Source of the DNA: Streptomyces caatingaensis
GTDB lineage: Bacteria; Actinomycetota; Actinomycetes; Streptomycetales; Streptomycetaceae
Assembly (NCBI RefSeq): GCF_001187435.1
Contig: NZ_LFXA01000007.1
Span: forward strand, 1-64,000
Reading direction: 5' to 3'
Length of the DNA: 64,000 nt
The notes below the pieces were generated by a model that saw only the letters and a list, made by a program, of their open reading frames with translations, made no database searches and was not told the origin of the DNA. Positions 53,585 to 62,867 of this stretch are shown one piece after another. The position numbers were made by a program, and so were the translations under genes. The stretch's first letter is position 1, and every line of letters begins with the position of its first letter.

Positions 53585-54631
53585 GTGAAGACCGGCAGCA
53601 TCCACCTCGCCGGGATCGGTTCGTACCTCCCGCCGACCGTCCCCGTCGCCCACGCGGTGCGTGACGGCCTGATCGACGCCGAGGCCGCCGAGGCGAGCGG
53701 CATCACCTCCGTCACCGTCGAAACCGCCCTGTCCGCAACGGACATGGCGGTACGGGCCGCCGAGGTCGCCGTCCGGCGCTCCGGCCACCGCCCGGAGGAC
53801 TTCGCGGCCCTGCTGCACAGCGGCGCCCACTACCAGGGCCCCGACAGCTGGTCCGCACCGCACCACGTGCTCGACCGCACCCTGGGCCGCCCGGTCACCG
53901 CCCTCGAGGTACGGCAGGGCTGCCTGGCCATGCTGACCTCGCTGCGGCTGGCCGCCGCCCTGCTGACCGCCGAGGACGCCGGGGACGCGGTGCTCGTCAC
54001 CGGGGGCGACAACTTCTCCACCCCCCGCGTCGACCGCTGGCGCGACTCCGAGCACGCCATGTACGCCGACAGCGGGGCGGCCCTGGTGGTCTCGCGGGTA
54101 CGGGGCTTCGCGGAGGTCCTCTCCGTCGTCTCCCGGTCCGTGCCGGAGCTGGAGTCGATGCACCGGTACGGCGAACCGCTGCTGCCACCGGACCGGCCCG
54201 CCGAGCGCCCCCTGTACGTCGGGCCCCGGCTGCGGGCGTGGGCCGGACGGCCCGGCGCCGGCCCCCACGACATGATCGAGGCGGTGACCCGCTACGGGGA
54301 GCTCGTCGCGGAGACCGCCGCGCAGGGCCTGGCCGAGGCCGGCATCGACCGGGACGACCTCGCGAGGGTCGCCCATGTCGGCTTCCACGAGGACCCGTTG
54401 CACTCCCTGCTGCTCGACCCCGTCGGCATCCCGGCCAAGCTGGGGACCTGGGAGTTCATGAGGACCGTCGGTCACGCCAGCGTCAGCGACCCGGTCCTCG
54501 GCCTCGAACACCTGTGGACCACCGGGCAGGTGACCGAGGGCGACCACGTCCTGCTCCTCGGCGCCACCGAGGGCATGGAGGCCGGCTGCGCCGTCGTCCG
54601 GATCACCGCCTCCCACGACGCCGGCGCCTGA
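53585..54631 (+). CDS. KAS III-like acyltransferase (CerJ/DpsC class)
   Basis: The 348-residue thiolase-fold protein keeps the nucleophilic cysteine (C113, LEVRQGCLAMLTSL) but not the FabH-type Asn motif. Where FabH has GNTSAAS it reads GHASVSD, the pattern of cluster-encoded KAS III-like proteins such as CerJ and ChlB3, which transfer acyl groups from carrier proteins to sugars or other carriers, rather than condense. GTG 53585 has AAAGGGA 7 bases upstream. With the adenylation enzyme and next ACP it could load and transfer a building block; the acceptor is unknown. Confidence 0.85.
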   Translation: MKTGSIHLAGIGSYLPPTVPVAHAVRDGLIDAEAAEASGITSVTVETALSATDMAVRAAEVAVRRSGHRPEDFAALLHSGAHYQGPDSWSAPHHVLDRTLGRPVTALEVRQGCLAMLTSLRLAAALLTAEDAGDAVLVTGGDNFSTPRVDRWRDSEHAMYADSGAALVVSRVRGFAEVLSVVSRSVPELESMHRYGEPLLPPDRPAERPLYVGPRLRAWAGRPGAGPHDMIEAVTRYGELVAETAAQGLAEAGIDRDDLARVAHVGFHEDPLHSLLLDPVGIPAKLGTWEFMRTVGHASVSDPVLGLEHLWTTGQVTEGDHVLLLGATEGMEAGCAVVRITASHDAGA

Positions 54632-54661
54632 CCCAGCACACCACACCAGAAGGGACCACCG

Positions 54662-54919
54662 ATGAGCACGACGCCCGCCGACACCCCCGTCCCCACGGTC
54701 GAGGACGTCCGGGAGGCCGTCGCCGCGGCCCTCCGCCTCCCCGCCGAGGAGATAGCCGACGACACCGACCTCGCCGGACTCGGCCTGACCTCCCTCCAGA
54801 TCATGCGGCTCAGCGGCCGCTGGCGGCGCGCCGGACTGCCGGTCGACTTCGCGACGCTCGCCACCGAGCCCACGGTCCTGGCCTGGGCCCGGCACCTCGC
54901 CGCCGCCCCGGCCGCATGA
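54662..54919 (+). CDS. Carrier protein, aryl-carrier-like
   Basis: The 85-residue carrier has the phosphopantetheine serine in LGLTSLQIMRLSGRWRRAGL, followed by VDFATLATEPTVLAWARHL, which resembles the ArCP domains of isochorismatase-type proteins (EntB) more than type II PKS ACPs. It is the likely partner of the adenylation enzyme and the KAS III-like protein. AGGGAC precedes ATG 54662; the stop overlaps the next start (ATGA). Confidence 0.88.
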   Translation: MSTTPADTPVPTVEDVREAVAAALRLPAEEIADDTDLAGLGLTSLQIMRLSGRWRRAGLPVDFATLATEPTVLAWARHLAAAPAA

Positions 54920-56322
54920 CCGCGCGGCCCACCGCCGAGGACCGGACGGCGCCCGCCGGGGACCTGCCTGCGGCCGTGCGGGGCGAGGTCCTCACCCCCG
55001 GCGACGCCGGGTTCGACGCCGGCCGTGCCGGATTCCAGACGGCGGCCCGGCACCGGCCCGCCCTCCTGGTCCGCGCGGCCGGGCCGGACGACGTGGCGGC
55101 GGCCGTCGCCCACGCGGCCGCCCGGTCCCTGCCGATCGCCGTGCAGGCCACCGGGCATGGGCTGTCGGTGCCGGCCGACGGGGGCGTGCTGATCGACACG
55201 TCCGCGCTGCGCGGCGTCCGGGTGGACCCCGTGGCCCGCACGGCGCGGGTGGCGGCCGGCACCCCGTTCGCCGACGTCGTCGACGCCGCCGCGCGGTACG
55301 GGCTGGCCCCGCTGAACGGCTCCTCCCCGGGCGTGGGGGCCGTCGGCTACGCGCTCGGCGGCGGACTGCCGCTGCTGGGGCGGCGGTTCGGCCACGCGGC
55401 CGACCACGTACGGGCCGTCGAGCTGGTCACCCCCGACGGACGGCCCCGCCGGGTGACGGCCGACAGCGACCCCGAGCTGTTCCGGGGCCTGCGTGGCGCC
55501 GGCGCCAACTTCGGCGTGGTCACGGCCCTGGAGACCGGCCTCGTGCCCGTCACCCGCATCCACGGCGGTGAGCTGGTCTTCGACCTCGCCCGCACCCCGG
55601 ACCTGATGGACGTCTACCGGCGCTGGACCCGCACCCTCCCCGAGGAGCTGACGTCCTCCGTCGCCCTGACCGTCCACCCGGACCTGCCGGCGCTGCCGCC
55701 CCGGCTGCGCGGCCGGCACCTGGCGCAGGTACGGATCGCCTGCACGGCCGAACCCGCCGTCGCCGAGGCGCTGGTGGCGCCGCTGCGCGCACTCGGCCCG
55801 CTGTCCGACGGCGTCGCCGAGATGCCGTACACCGAATGCGGCACCATCTATCACGACCCCCCGCGCCCGCACGCCTACCTGGGCGACAACGTCCTGGTGC
55901 GGGACTTCGACGGCGCCTGCGCCGAGGCCGCCACCCGGCTCGCCGGCCCCGCCTCCCCGGCGCCCTGCGTGCTCGAGGTGCGCCACCTCGGCGGCGCGCT
56001 GGCCCGCCCGCCCGCCGCGCCCGACGCGGTGGGGCACCGCGCGGCCGGCTACCTGGTGCGCGTCCTGACGCCGCTGGCGCTCGCCGACGAGCGGGATGCC
56101 GCGGACCTGCACCGGACCGTGCTGGACGTGTTCGCCCGCGAACGGCTGGGGCGCTGCCCGAACCTGGTGTACGGCGGGTGGACGCGGGACGCCGGGGAGG
56201 CGCCCGCCACCGACTTCTGGGAGCCCGCCGACCACCGCCGGCTGGCCGCTCTCAAGTCCCGGACCGATCCGGACAACCTGCTGCGGTTCAACCGCAACAT
56301 CCTCCCGCTACGCGAGAGATGA
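54916..56322 (+). CDS. BBE-type FAD-linked oxidoreductase (first copy)
   Basis: The 468-residue flavoprotein has the PCMH FAD-binding domain with the histidine for 8-alpha linkage in AVQATGHGLSVPADGG (about residue 82). The second, cysteinyl linkage site is absent (PLNGSSPGVGAVGYALGGG), so flavin attachment is single. The C-terminal BBE motif reads FNRNILP. Relatives such as AknOx and GilR oxidise sugars or alcohols at a late stage. Its 3' end overlaps the opposite WYL gene by 15 bases. It is paralogous to the 57407-58780 product. Confidence 0.88.
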   Translation: MTARPTAEDRTAPAGDLPAAVRGEVLTPGDAGFDAGRAGFQTAARHRPALLVRAAGPDDVAAAVAHAAARSLPIAVQATGHGLSVPADGGVLIDTSALRGVRVDPVARTARVAAGTPFADVVDAAARYGLAPLNGSSPGVGAVGYALGGGLPLLGRRFGHAADHVRAVELVTPDGRPRRVTADSDPELFRGLRGAGANFGVVTALETGLVPVTRIHGGELVFDLARTPDLMDVYRRWTRTLPEELTSSVALTVHPDLPALPPRLRGRHLAQVRIACTAEPAVAEALVAPLRALGPLSDGVAEMPYTECGTIYHDPPRPHAYLGDNVLVRDFDGACAEAATRLAGPASPAPCVLEVRHLGGALARPPAAPDAVGHRAAGYLVRVLTPLALADERDAADLHRTVLDVFARERLGRCPNLVYGGWTRDAGEAPATDFWEPADHRRLAALKSRTDPDNLLRFNRNILPLRER

Positions 56323-57309
56323 ACCCGTGGGCTCCGGCCGCGGATAGAGTTCCGCGAGCCGGGCCACGGCCAGTGCCATCTCCCGGACGGCCGCGGGCGG
56401 CGAGAGCACCTCGACGTCCGCCCCGAACTGGAGCAGTTGGCAGACGGCCCCGGTCACCGGGTAGACCAGCTCGGCCGTCCGCCACGCGCCCGGCTCGTCC
56501 GGCCCCTCCGGCGCGCCCCCGGCCGGGCCGCGGAAGCTCGGTCCGGTGATCCGCTGGAGCATGTCCAGGCGGTGCTGCCGCACCCGCACCACCACCCGGA
56601 CGCCGCTGCCGCGGTCCTCCACGCCGCGCCGCAACTCCTCCCACACCTCGGCCAGTTCCACGCCGTCCCGGCGCCGCACCGGCTCGTCGGTGACCGTGAA
56701 GTCCGCGAGGCGGCCGACGCGGAAGAGCCGGGGCGCGCCCCGCTCGTCGGCGACGAGGTACCAGACGCCGGCCTTCGACGCCAGCCCGTACGGATCGACG
56801 AGGTAGCTGTCGAGCTGGGTGCGGCCGCTGTGCCGGTAGGCGATGCGCAGCCGCCGGTCGGCGACGACCGCGGCGTGCAGGGCCTCCAGGCCGGTCTCCG
56901 CGCGTGGCCCCGCCAGCCAGCGGTCGGGGTCGATGAGGACGCGGCGGCTGGCGAGTTCGGCCGCGGTGCGGTGCGGCGCGGGCAGCGCGGCCATCATCTT
57001 CCGCAGGGCGGAGGCCCGTGCCCGGTCGAGCCCCAGCGCGGAGTGGGCGCTGCGCGCCACCAGGACGAACAGGGCCCGGGCCTCGTCGGCGGTCAGGCCC
57101 GTCATGTCCGTGCGGAAGCCGGGGAGGAGGCGGATCCCCCCGAACTTGCCGCGCTCGGCGTAGACCGGGACGCCGGCCGCCGACAGCGCCTCCACGTCGC
57201 GGTAGATGGTGCGGACCGACACCTCCAGGAGCCCGGCGAGCTCACCGGCGGGTATCAAGTCCCTTTGCTGGAGCAGGAGCAGGATGGACAGCAGTCGGTC
57301 GAACTTCAC
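56308..57309 (-). CDS. WYL-domain transcriptional regulator
   Basis: The 333-residue protein has an N-terminal DeoR/YafY-type helix-turn-helix (LLSILLLLQQRDLIPAGELA, VSVRTIYRDVEALSAAGVPV), a WYL domain (DPYGLASKAGVWYLVADE, about residue 175) and a WCX-type C-terminus. It is divergent from the second BBE oxidase with 97 bases between and convergent with the first, so it may control both. GTG 57309 is favoured because GGGAGAG lies about 10 bases upstream; ATG 57327 is in frame. Confidence 0.9.
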   Translation of the reverse strand: MKFDRLLSILLLLQQRDLIPAGELAGLLEVSVRTIYRDVEALSAAGVPVYAERGKFGGIRLLPGFRTDMTGLTADEARALFVLVARSAHSALGLDRARASALRKMMAALPAPHRTAAELASRRVLIDPDRWLAGPRAETGLEALHAAVVADRRLRIAYRHSGRTQLDSYLVDPYGLASKAGVWYLVADERGAPRLFRVGRLADFTVTDEPVRRRDGVELAEVWEELRRGVEDRGSGVRVVVRVRQHRLDMLQRITGPSFRGPAGGAPEGPDEPGAWRTAELVYPVTGAVCQLLQFGADVEVLSPPAAVREMALAVARLAELYPRPEPTGSSLA

Positions 57310-57406
57310 TCCGCAAGTCTCTCCCATACATGTCGGCGGGTGTCAGGTTTCGGATCGCATGATCGTGCCGTCCGGACGAGAGGTTCCGGGGGAACGGAGA
57401 GAACGC

Positions 57407-58780
57407 GTGCTGCACGCCCACATCCAGACGCTGGCCGCCGAGGTGGAGGGACCGGTCCTGGTCCCCGGTGACGAGGGGTACGACGAGGAACGGACCGGGT
57501 TCAACCTCGCCGTCCGGCACCGGCCCGACGTGGTCGTCGGGGCCGCCGGCGCCGAGGACGTCCGGGCGGCGGTGCGTTTCGCGGCCCGGCACGGTCTGCC
57601 CGTCGCGGTGCAGGCCACGGGGCACGGCTACTCCGTCGTCGCCGACGGCGGACTGCTCGTCACCACCCGCCGGATGGACGGCGTCGACGTGGACCCCGTC
57701 GCCCGTACCGTGACCGTCGGGGCGGGCGCCCGGTTCGACGCGGTCGTCGCGGCGGCCGCCGAGCACGGGCTGGCCCCGCTCAACGGCTCGGCGCCGCACG
57801 TCGCCGCCGTGCCGTACGTCCTCGGCGGCGGAGTCGGCCTGCTGGTGCGGTCGTTCGGCTACGCCTGCGACCGGGTGCGGGCCATGGACGTGGTCACCGC
57901 GGACGGTTCGCTGCGTCACGTCACCCCCGAGCGGGAACCCGACCTCTACGGGGCGCTGCTGGGCGGCCGGGACAACTTCGGGATCGTCACCCGGCTGGAG
58001 ATGGAACTCCTTCCCGTGGCGCGGCTGTACGGCGGAGGCCTCTACTTCGATGCCGAGGCCGCGCCCGGGCTGCTGGAGGCGTATGTGCGCTGGACCGCCT
58101 CCGTGCCCGAGGAGATGAACTCCTCGGTGGCGCTGATCCCCGTCCCGGACGACCCGGCGATGCCCGAGCCGCTGCGCGGACGGTACGTCCACCACCTGCG
58201 CGTCGCCTTCACCGGCGGCGCGGAGGAGGGCGAACGGCTGGTCGCGCCGCTGCGCGCGGCCGGCCCGGTGCTCGCGGGCGAGCTGGGGGAGATGCCCTAC
58301 GCCGACAGCGCCGTCATCCACAACGACCCGCCGGTGCCGGTGCCGTTCCTGCGCGAGACCGCCGTCCTCGACCGGCTCGACGGCGAGGCGCTCGGCAGGA
58401 TCCTGGAACTGGCCGGTCCCGGTGCGCCGGTGCCCTGCGTGGTGGAGCTGAGGCACCTCGGGGGCGCGGCGGCCCGCGGCGGCGCGCACCGCACGGCGGT
58501 GGGGCACCGGCGGGCCGAGTACCTGCTCTCCGCCCTGACCCTGCTGTTCGGGGTGACGGAGGAGGACACCCGCCCCGTGCTCAAGCGGCTTCTCGACGCG
58601 CTGGAGCCGTGGTCGGCCGGTGCCAGCCTCAACTTCCTCGGCCACGGCGAGAACGCGGCGGCCGGCCGGGTGCGCGACGCCTACGACGCGGAGGACTTCG
58701 CGCGGCTGTCCCGGCTCAAGGCGGTCCACGACCCGGGCAACCTCTTCCGCCTCAACTACAACATCCCGCCGGCCCGATGA
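57407..58780 (+). CDS. BBE-type FAD-linked oxidoreductase (second copy)
   Basis: The 457-residue paralogue of the 54916-56322 product has VQATGHGYSVVADGG with the flavin-linking histidine, PLNGSAPHVAAVPYVLGGG in place of the cysteinyl-linkage loop, and FRLNYNIPPAR at the end. It is probably a late-stage oxidase acting on the glycoside or side chain. I chose GTG 57407 with GGAGAG upstream; ATG 57359 is an in-frame alternative. The intergenic segment to the WYL regulator presumably holds the operator. Confidence 0.88.
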   Translation: MLHAHIQTLAAEVEGPVLVPGDEGYDEERTGFNLAVRHRPDVVVGAAGAEDVRAAVRFAARHGLPVAVQATGHGYSVVADGGLLVTTRRMDGVDVDPVARTVTVGAGARFDAVVAAAAEHGLAPLNGSAPHVAAVPYVLGGGVGLLVRSFGYACDRVRAMDVVTADGSLRHVTPEREPDLYGALLGGRDNFGIVTRLEMELLPVARLYGGGLYFDAEAAPGLLEAYVRWTASVPEEMNSSVALIPVPDDPAMPEPLRGRYVHHLRVAFTGGAEEGERLVAPLRAAGPVLAGELGEMPYADSAVIHNDPPVPVPFLRETAVLDRLDGEALGRILELAGPGAPVPCVVELRHLGGAAARGGAHRTAVGHRRAEYLLSALTLLFGVTEEDTRPVLKRLLDALEPWSAGASLNFLGHGENAAAGRVRDAYDAEDFARLSRLKAVHDPGNLFRLNYNIPPAR

Positions 58781-58863
58781 CCCCCGTCCCGGCGCGAGTT
58801 CCCCCGCCGCGCCGGGACGGGCCCGCCCTCTCCCACGGTGACGCACGACCACTGGAGTCATGG

Positions 58864-59322
58864 ATGAACCACTCTTCTGCACCCTCCGTTCCCGGGGCGC
58901 GGACGGCCGCCGCGGGGCGGGCCGCCCCGCCCGGCGCCGTCGACCGCAGGCTGCGCCGGCTGCTCGTGCTGGACGCCGCCGGCATGGCCGCCGTCGGCGC
59001 CGGGTACCTGGTGGCCGCGGCGCCGCTGGGCCGGCTCTTCGGGCCCGGCACGGCGGTGGTCGCGGGGGCCGGCGCGGTCATGGTGGCGGGCGGCGCGGCG
59101 ATCGCTGCCGCGGCCCGCGGGCGGCGGGTGTCCACCGCGGCGGCGCGCGCCGTCGTGGGCGGCGGCGCCCTCTGGGTCGCGCTCAGCCTGGCCGCACTGG
59201 CCTTCGGCTGGCTGGAGCTGACCACCACCGGACTGGTGTGGACGTGGCTGCAGATCGCGCCGGTGGCGCTCTTCGCCGCCCTGGAGACCGGGGCGCTGCG
59301 CGCCCGCAAGCGCGGGGCCTGA
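58864..59322 (+). CDS. Small integral membrane protein
   Basis: The 152-residue protein has four hydrophobic segments (about residues 34-54, 61-82, 95-115 and 120-140) after an Ala/Pro-rich N-terminal tail. I do not recognise a family with certainty. GGAG precedes ATG 58864 by 7 bases. Co-directional with the second BBE oxidase, it may be co-transcribed; export or membrane anchoring are only guesses. Confidence 0.7.
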   Translation: MNHSSAPSVPGARTAAAGRAAPPGAVDRRLRRLLVLDAAGMAAVGAGYLVAAAPLGRLFGPGTAVVAGAGAVMVAGGAAIAAAARGRRVSTAAARAVVGGGALWVALSLAALAFGWLELTTTGLVWTWLQIAPVALFAALETGALRARKRGA

Positions 59323-59334
59323 GCCCCGGGGCCG

Positions 59335-59691
59335 CTATGTCCCCGGCTGTTCCGGCGGCGGCTGGAGGGCCGGGCCGAGGCCGTCGAGGGAGGGCAGACC
59401 GTGGTCCCCCTCGACGGTCGCCTCGACGTCGAACCACTCCCGGAAGTCGAGCGGGTGGCCGATGATCTCGGCCGCGCTGCGCGGCAGCCGTGCGGCGCCG
59501 GCCGCCTCCGCGGACTCCCATATCAGCACGGCTCCCCAGCGGTTCTGCTCCGGGGACGAAATCCAGAATTTCAGCACCAGGCCGGGGATGTGGGACCAGG
59601 ATTTCCCGGCCTCTTCCCGGATGAATGCACGCAGTGTCCCGGCGGTCTGCTGCGAGGCACCGAGATCCCACCAAGCGATCATTGCCTTCAT
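59335..59691 (-). CDS. Dimeric alpha/beta-barrel, YdhR-like putative monooxygenase
   Basis: The 118-residue protein (MIAWWDLGASQQTAGTLRAF, then LKFWISSPEQNRWGAVLIWE) looks like a ferredoxin-fold small protein of the YdhR/ABM type, which includes quinone-forming monooxygenases and cyclases of aromatic polyketide pathways. ATG 59691 lacks a ribosome binding site; TACACT lies 6 bases upstream on the coding strand, so a leaderless mRNA is possible. ATG 59682 is an alternative. Confidence 0.65.
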   Translation of the reverse strand: MKAMIAWWDLGASQQTAGTLRAFIREEAGKSWSHIPGLVLKFWISSPEQNRWGAVLIWESAEAAGAARLPRSAAEIIGHPLDFREWFDVEATVEGDHGLPSLDGLGPALQPPPEQPGT

Positions 59692-59969
59692 CGCGCCAGT
59701 GTACGAATCCGGCGCCCCGGGGAAACCGTTTGCCCGGAATGTTGAGGACACCCGCGAACAACGGGTCTTTCCGGTGTGGAAGCCGGGCGGAAACTTTGCC
59801 GAACGCCCCGTGGCCGGCATTCCGTTTGTCCTTCCTCTGACGTGTCTGACGCTTCTCTGTACAAGGGGCGGGCAATTGAGTAGCGGCTACTCATGCGGGC
59901 CCCCGCCGCGCGTTGATCGAATTCGGGTACCGGCAGGTCCGCGCTGCCGGCCGAGACGAAGGAGAACGC

Positions 59970-61070
59970 GTGGTGCGCACGGAGCCGTCGATCCTGGACC
60001 TGCCCCATGACGCCCGCCCGGACCCCGACGAACTGGTCCGGGCCGCGATGGCATGGCATTTCGCCCCCGAGACCGGGTCCCCGTTCTGGCTGCGGCGCGC
60101 GGCGACCCTGGATTTCGACCCGCTCGCGGACGTCAAGGGCTACGACGACCTGACGCTCTTCCCCAACGTGGCCAACGAGTTGCGCGACGTGCCCGCCGCC
60201 GACCTCGTCCCCCGCGGCTACGGCCCCCGCCCCGACCTCGTCGGCGTCTTCGAGAGCGGCGGCACCACGGGCGCCCCCAAGCGGGTGGTCTGCCCGGCCG
60301 ACTGGCTGGAGAAGCTGGTGGCCTGGAGCAACGCCAACCTCGACGTGCACGGCTTCCCGCGCGGGGCCGACTGGCTGGGCATCACCCCGTCCGGCCCGCA
60401 CATCGTCGGGGAGATCTTCCGGCGCTCCGCGCTCACCCACGGCCGCCACGGCTTCACCGTGGACCTCGACCCGCGGTGGGTGAAGCGGCTCATCGCCGAC
60501 GGCCGGGGAGCCCAGGCCGACGCCTACGCCGAGCACGTCGTCGACCAGGCCGCGCACATCCTGCGCACCCAGCCGGTCGGCGTGCTGACGGTGACGCCCC
60601 CGCTGCTGGAGCGCATCGCCCGGCGTGACGACCTGGTCGAGCTCGTCAACGAGAAGGTGCGCGCGATCCGTTGGGGCGGCACGCAGATGGACGCCGACAC
60701 CGCCGAGCTCTACCGCACCGAGATCTTCCCCGGCACCACGCTCTACGGCCACTACGGAAGCACCATGATCCTCGGCATCGCCGGCCAGCGGTACGGCACC
60801 CCGGCGGGCGAACCCTGCGTCTTCGACACGTTCTCGCCCTACATCACCTTCCAGGTGGTGGACCCCAGGACCCGGCGGCCGGTCGCCTACGGCGAGCGCG
60901 GACAGGTCGTGATGCACCACGTCAGCAAGGCCCTCCTGCTGCCCAACAACCTCGAACGCGACACCGCGGTCCGCGTCCCCGCGCCCGAGGGCGCGGCGGG
61001 GGACTCGGCCGCGGGCATCGCCCCGGTCGAGCGCTTCGACGACGAGGTCGTCATCGAGGGGGTCTACTGA
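59970..61070 (+). CDS. LuxE-type acyl-protein synthetase
   Basis: The 366-residue protein matches the LuxE/PaaK-like adenylate-forming family (PF04443): VFESGGTTGAPKRVVCP (about residues 97-113), GHYGSTMILGIAGQ and FSPYITFQVVDP. LuxE activates a carboxylic acid as acyl-AMP and hands it as a thioester to LuxC. GTG 59970 has AAGGAG 5 bases upstream. The stop overlaps the LuxC-like start (TGATG). Confidence 0.85.
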   Translation: MVRTEPSILDLPHDARPDPDELVRAAMAWHFAPETGSPFWLRRAATLDFDPLADVKGYDDLTLFPNVANELRDVPAADLVPRGYGPRPDLVGVFESGGTTGAPKRVVCPADWLEKLVAWSNANLDVHGFPRGADWLGITPSGPHIVGEIFRRSALTHGRHGFTVDLDPRWVKRLIADGRGAQADAYAEHVVDQAAHILRTQPVGVLTVTPPLLERIARRDDLVELVNEKVRAIRWGGTQMDADTAELYRTEIFPGTTLYGHYGSTMILGIAGQRYGTPAGEPCVFDTFSPYITFQVVDPRTRRPVAYGERGQVVMHHVSKALLLPNNLERDTAVRVPAPEGAAGDSAAGIAPVERFDDEVVIEGVY

Positions 61071-62449
61071 TGGGCGCCGACGGGGCGGCGCCGCCCACGG
61101 TGGAGGTGCTGGGACCGTCCGGCCCGTACCGCACCCGCACGGAGCAGGAGATCACGGACGTCACCGGCGCCGTCATGGCCGGGATGAGCCAGGCCCCGAA
61201 GATCTACGTCGAGCGGGCCATGAGGGCGCTGCACGCCGCCCGCCCGCTCCCGGACGCGGAGCGGGCGGCGGCGCTCTCCCGGGCCGCCGGGCTGTTCCGC
61301 TCCGCCACCCTGGGCGGCCTGACGGCACAGCAGTACGAACGGGCCGTCACCCGCGTCTCCGGACTCCCCCTGGGCGTCGTGCGCACGGCCACCCGCACCT
61401 GTGCGGAACGCGTCGCCGCGGCCTACCGCAGTGTCCAGGAGGCCCGCCCCCGCGGCGCCGTGTCCGACTGGCGCGACCCCCTCGTCCGCACCGGACAGGC
61501 GCTCTGGAGCCGGCGCGGCGAGGTGCTGGCCGTCCATGTACCAGGCAACCACCCCGGGACGCACGGCTTCTGGCCCGAGGCGCTGGCCCTGGGCTACCGC
61601 GTCGCCGTCCGCCCCTCGCGCCGCGAGCCCTTCACCGCCCACCGGCTCGTCCTCGCCCTGCGCGCGGCGGGCTTCCCCGACGACCATGTGGTGCTGCTGC
61701 CCTGCGGCCACGACGCCGCCGACGCCGTGGTGCGCGGCGCCGACCTGGCCTACGGCGGCGACGAGGTCATCCGCCGCTACGCCGACGACCCCGGGGTGCT
61801 CTCCTTGCGGCCCGGCCGCTCCAAGATCCTGCTGACGGCCGGGGCGGACTGGCGGGACCACGTCGACCTGGTCGTCGACTCGGCCGTCCGGCACGCCGGG
61901 ACGGGCTGCGTCAACGTCACCGGCGTCCTCGTCGAGGGCGATCCCGCGCCGCTGGCGGGGGCCGTCGCCGAGCGGCTGGCCGCCCTGCCCAGCCTGCCGC
62001 CCCTGGACGAGAAGGCGTGCCTGCCCGTCCAGAGCGTCAAGTCCGCCCGGGCGCTGGAGCGTTACGTGCTCGACCGCGCCCGGGGCACCCGGGCCTGGCT
62101 CGGTGGCACCGGCTTCGTCGACGAACTCGGCGACGGCAGCGCGGTCCTGCGCCCGGCGGTCCACCAGCTCGCCTCCGCCGACGCCCCGCAGCTGGGCGCC
62201 GAAGTGCCGTTCCCCTGCGTCTGGATCGCCCCCTGGAGCCGCGCGGACGGTGTCGCCCCGCTGCGCGACACCCTGGTGCTGACGGCCGTGACCGAGGACG
62301 AGGAGCTCGTCGACGCCCTCGTCGCGGAGCCGACGATCAGCAACCTGTACCTGGGCGGCAGGGCCACCCACTGGCACCGCGCGGGCCTTCCGCACGACGG
62401 CTACCTCGGCGAGTTCCTCATGCGCAGCAAGACGACGGTGCGCGCCTGA
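61070..62449 (+). CDS. LuxC-type acyl-CoA/acyl-protein reductase
   Basis: The 459-residue enzyme has the aldehyde-dehydrogenase-like LuxC fold with the active-site cysteine C280 (SAVRHAGTGCVNVTGVL) and HVPGNHPGTHGFWPEALA. With LuxE it reduces an acid or acyl thioester to an aldehyde using NADPH. There is no LuxD thioesterase and no luciferase genes, so this pair serves biosynthesis: either making an aldehyde precursor or reductively releasing a chain from the adjacent carrier protein or PKS. Confidence 0.87.
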   Translation: MGADGAAPPTVEVLGPSGPYRTRTEQEITDVTGAVMAGMSQAPKIYVERAMRALHAARPLPDAERAAALSRAAGLFRSATLGGLTAQQYERAVTRVSGLPLGVVRTATRTCAERVAAAYRSVQEARPRGAVSDWRDPLVRTGQALWSRRGEVLAVHVPGNHPGTHGFWPEALALGYRVAVRPSRREPFTAHRLVLALRAAGFPDDHVVLLPCGHDAADAVVRGADLAYGGDEVIRRYADDPGVLSLRPGRSKILLTAGADWRDHVDLVVDSAVRHAGTGCVNVTGVLVEGDPAPLAGAVAERLAALPSLPPLDEKACLPVQSVKSARALERYVLDRARGTRAWLGGTGFVDELGDGSAVLRPAVHQLASADAPQLGAEVPFPCVWIAPWSRADGVAPLRDTLVLTAVTEDEELVDALVAEPTISNLYLGGRATHWHRAGLPHDGYLGEFLMRSKTTVRA

Positions 62450-62504
62450 GGCGGCTCCGGAGCCCGGTTGTCCGCAACAACGCCTGTCAAAGAATGGAGG
62501 TCGC

Positions 62505-62867
62505 ATGGACCCGCGTGCGGGCGATGCCCGGGAGGGCGCGACGGACCTGGTCCGGACGGTGTCCGAGCTCTGGTGCGAGGTGCTCGGACTCCCCTCGGTG
62601 AACCCCTCGGACAACTTCTTCGACCTGGGCGGCCACTCGCTGCTGCTGCACACCGTGCGCGACGGGCTCCACCGCCGGCTCGGCCGCGACGTCCCCCTGG
62701 TCGACCTCTTCCAGCACCCCACGGTCCGCTCCCTGGCCGCCCACCTCGCCGCCGCCGCGTCCGGCGGCCCGGCGGACACCGGCGGGGGGCGGCTGGCCCG
62801 GCTGGAGGCCCGGCGCACGGGCCGCCGCGTCGGCGGCCGCGACCACGAGGAGACGGAGGAATGGTGA
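62505..62867 (+). CDS. Peptidyl/acyl carrier protein with Arg-rich tail
   Basis: The 120-residue protein has a PCP-like carrier domain with the phosphopantetheine serine in FFDLGGHSLLLHTVRDGL (about residues 38-55) and FQHPTVRSLAAHLA, then a 40-residue Gly/Arg-rich tail (RLARLEARRTGRRVGG) that may be a docking region. GGAGG precedes ATG 62505. It overlaps the type I PKS start by 7 bases, so it probably feeds that ketosynthase or receives the LuxE product. Confidence 0.88.
   Translation: MDPRAGDAREGATDLVRTVSELWCEVLGLPSVNPSDNFFDLGGHSLLLHTVRDGLHRRLGRDVPLVDLFQHPTVRSLAAHLAAAASGGPADTGGGRLARLEARRTGRRVGGRDHEETEEW

Noticed and set aside
59970..62449. Part of a bioluminescence (lux) operon
   Set aside because: There are no luxA, luxB or luxD homologues; the neighbours are carrier protein and PKS genes.
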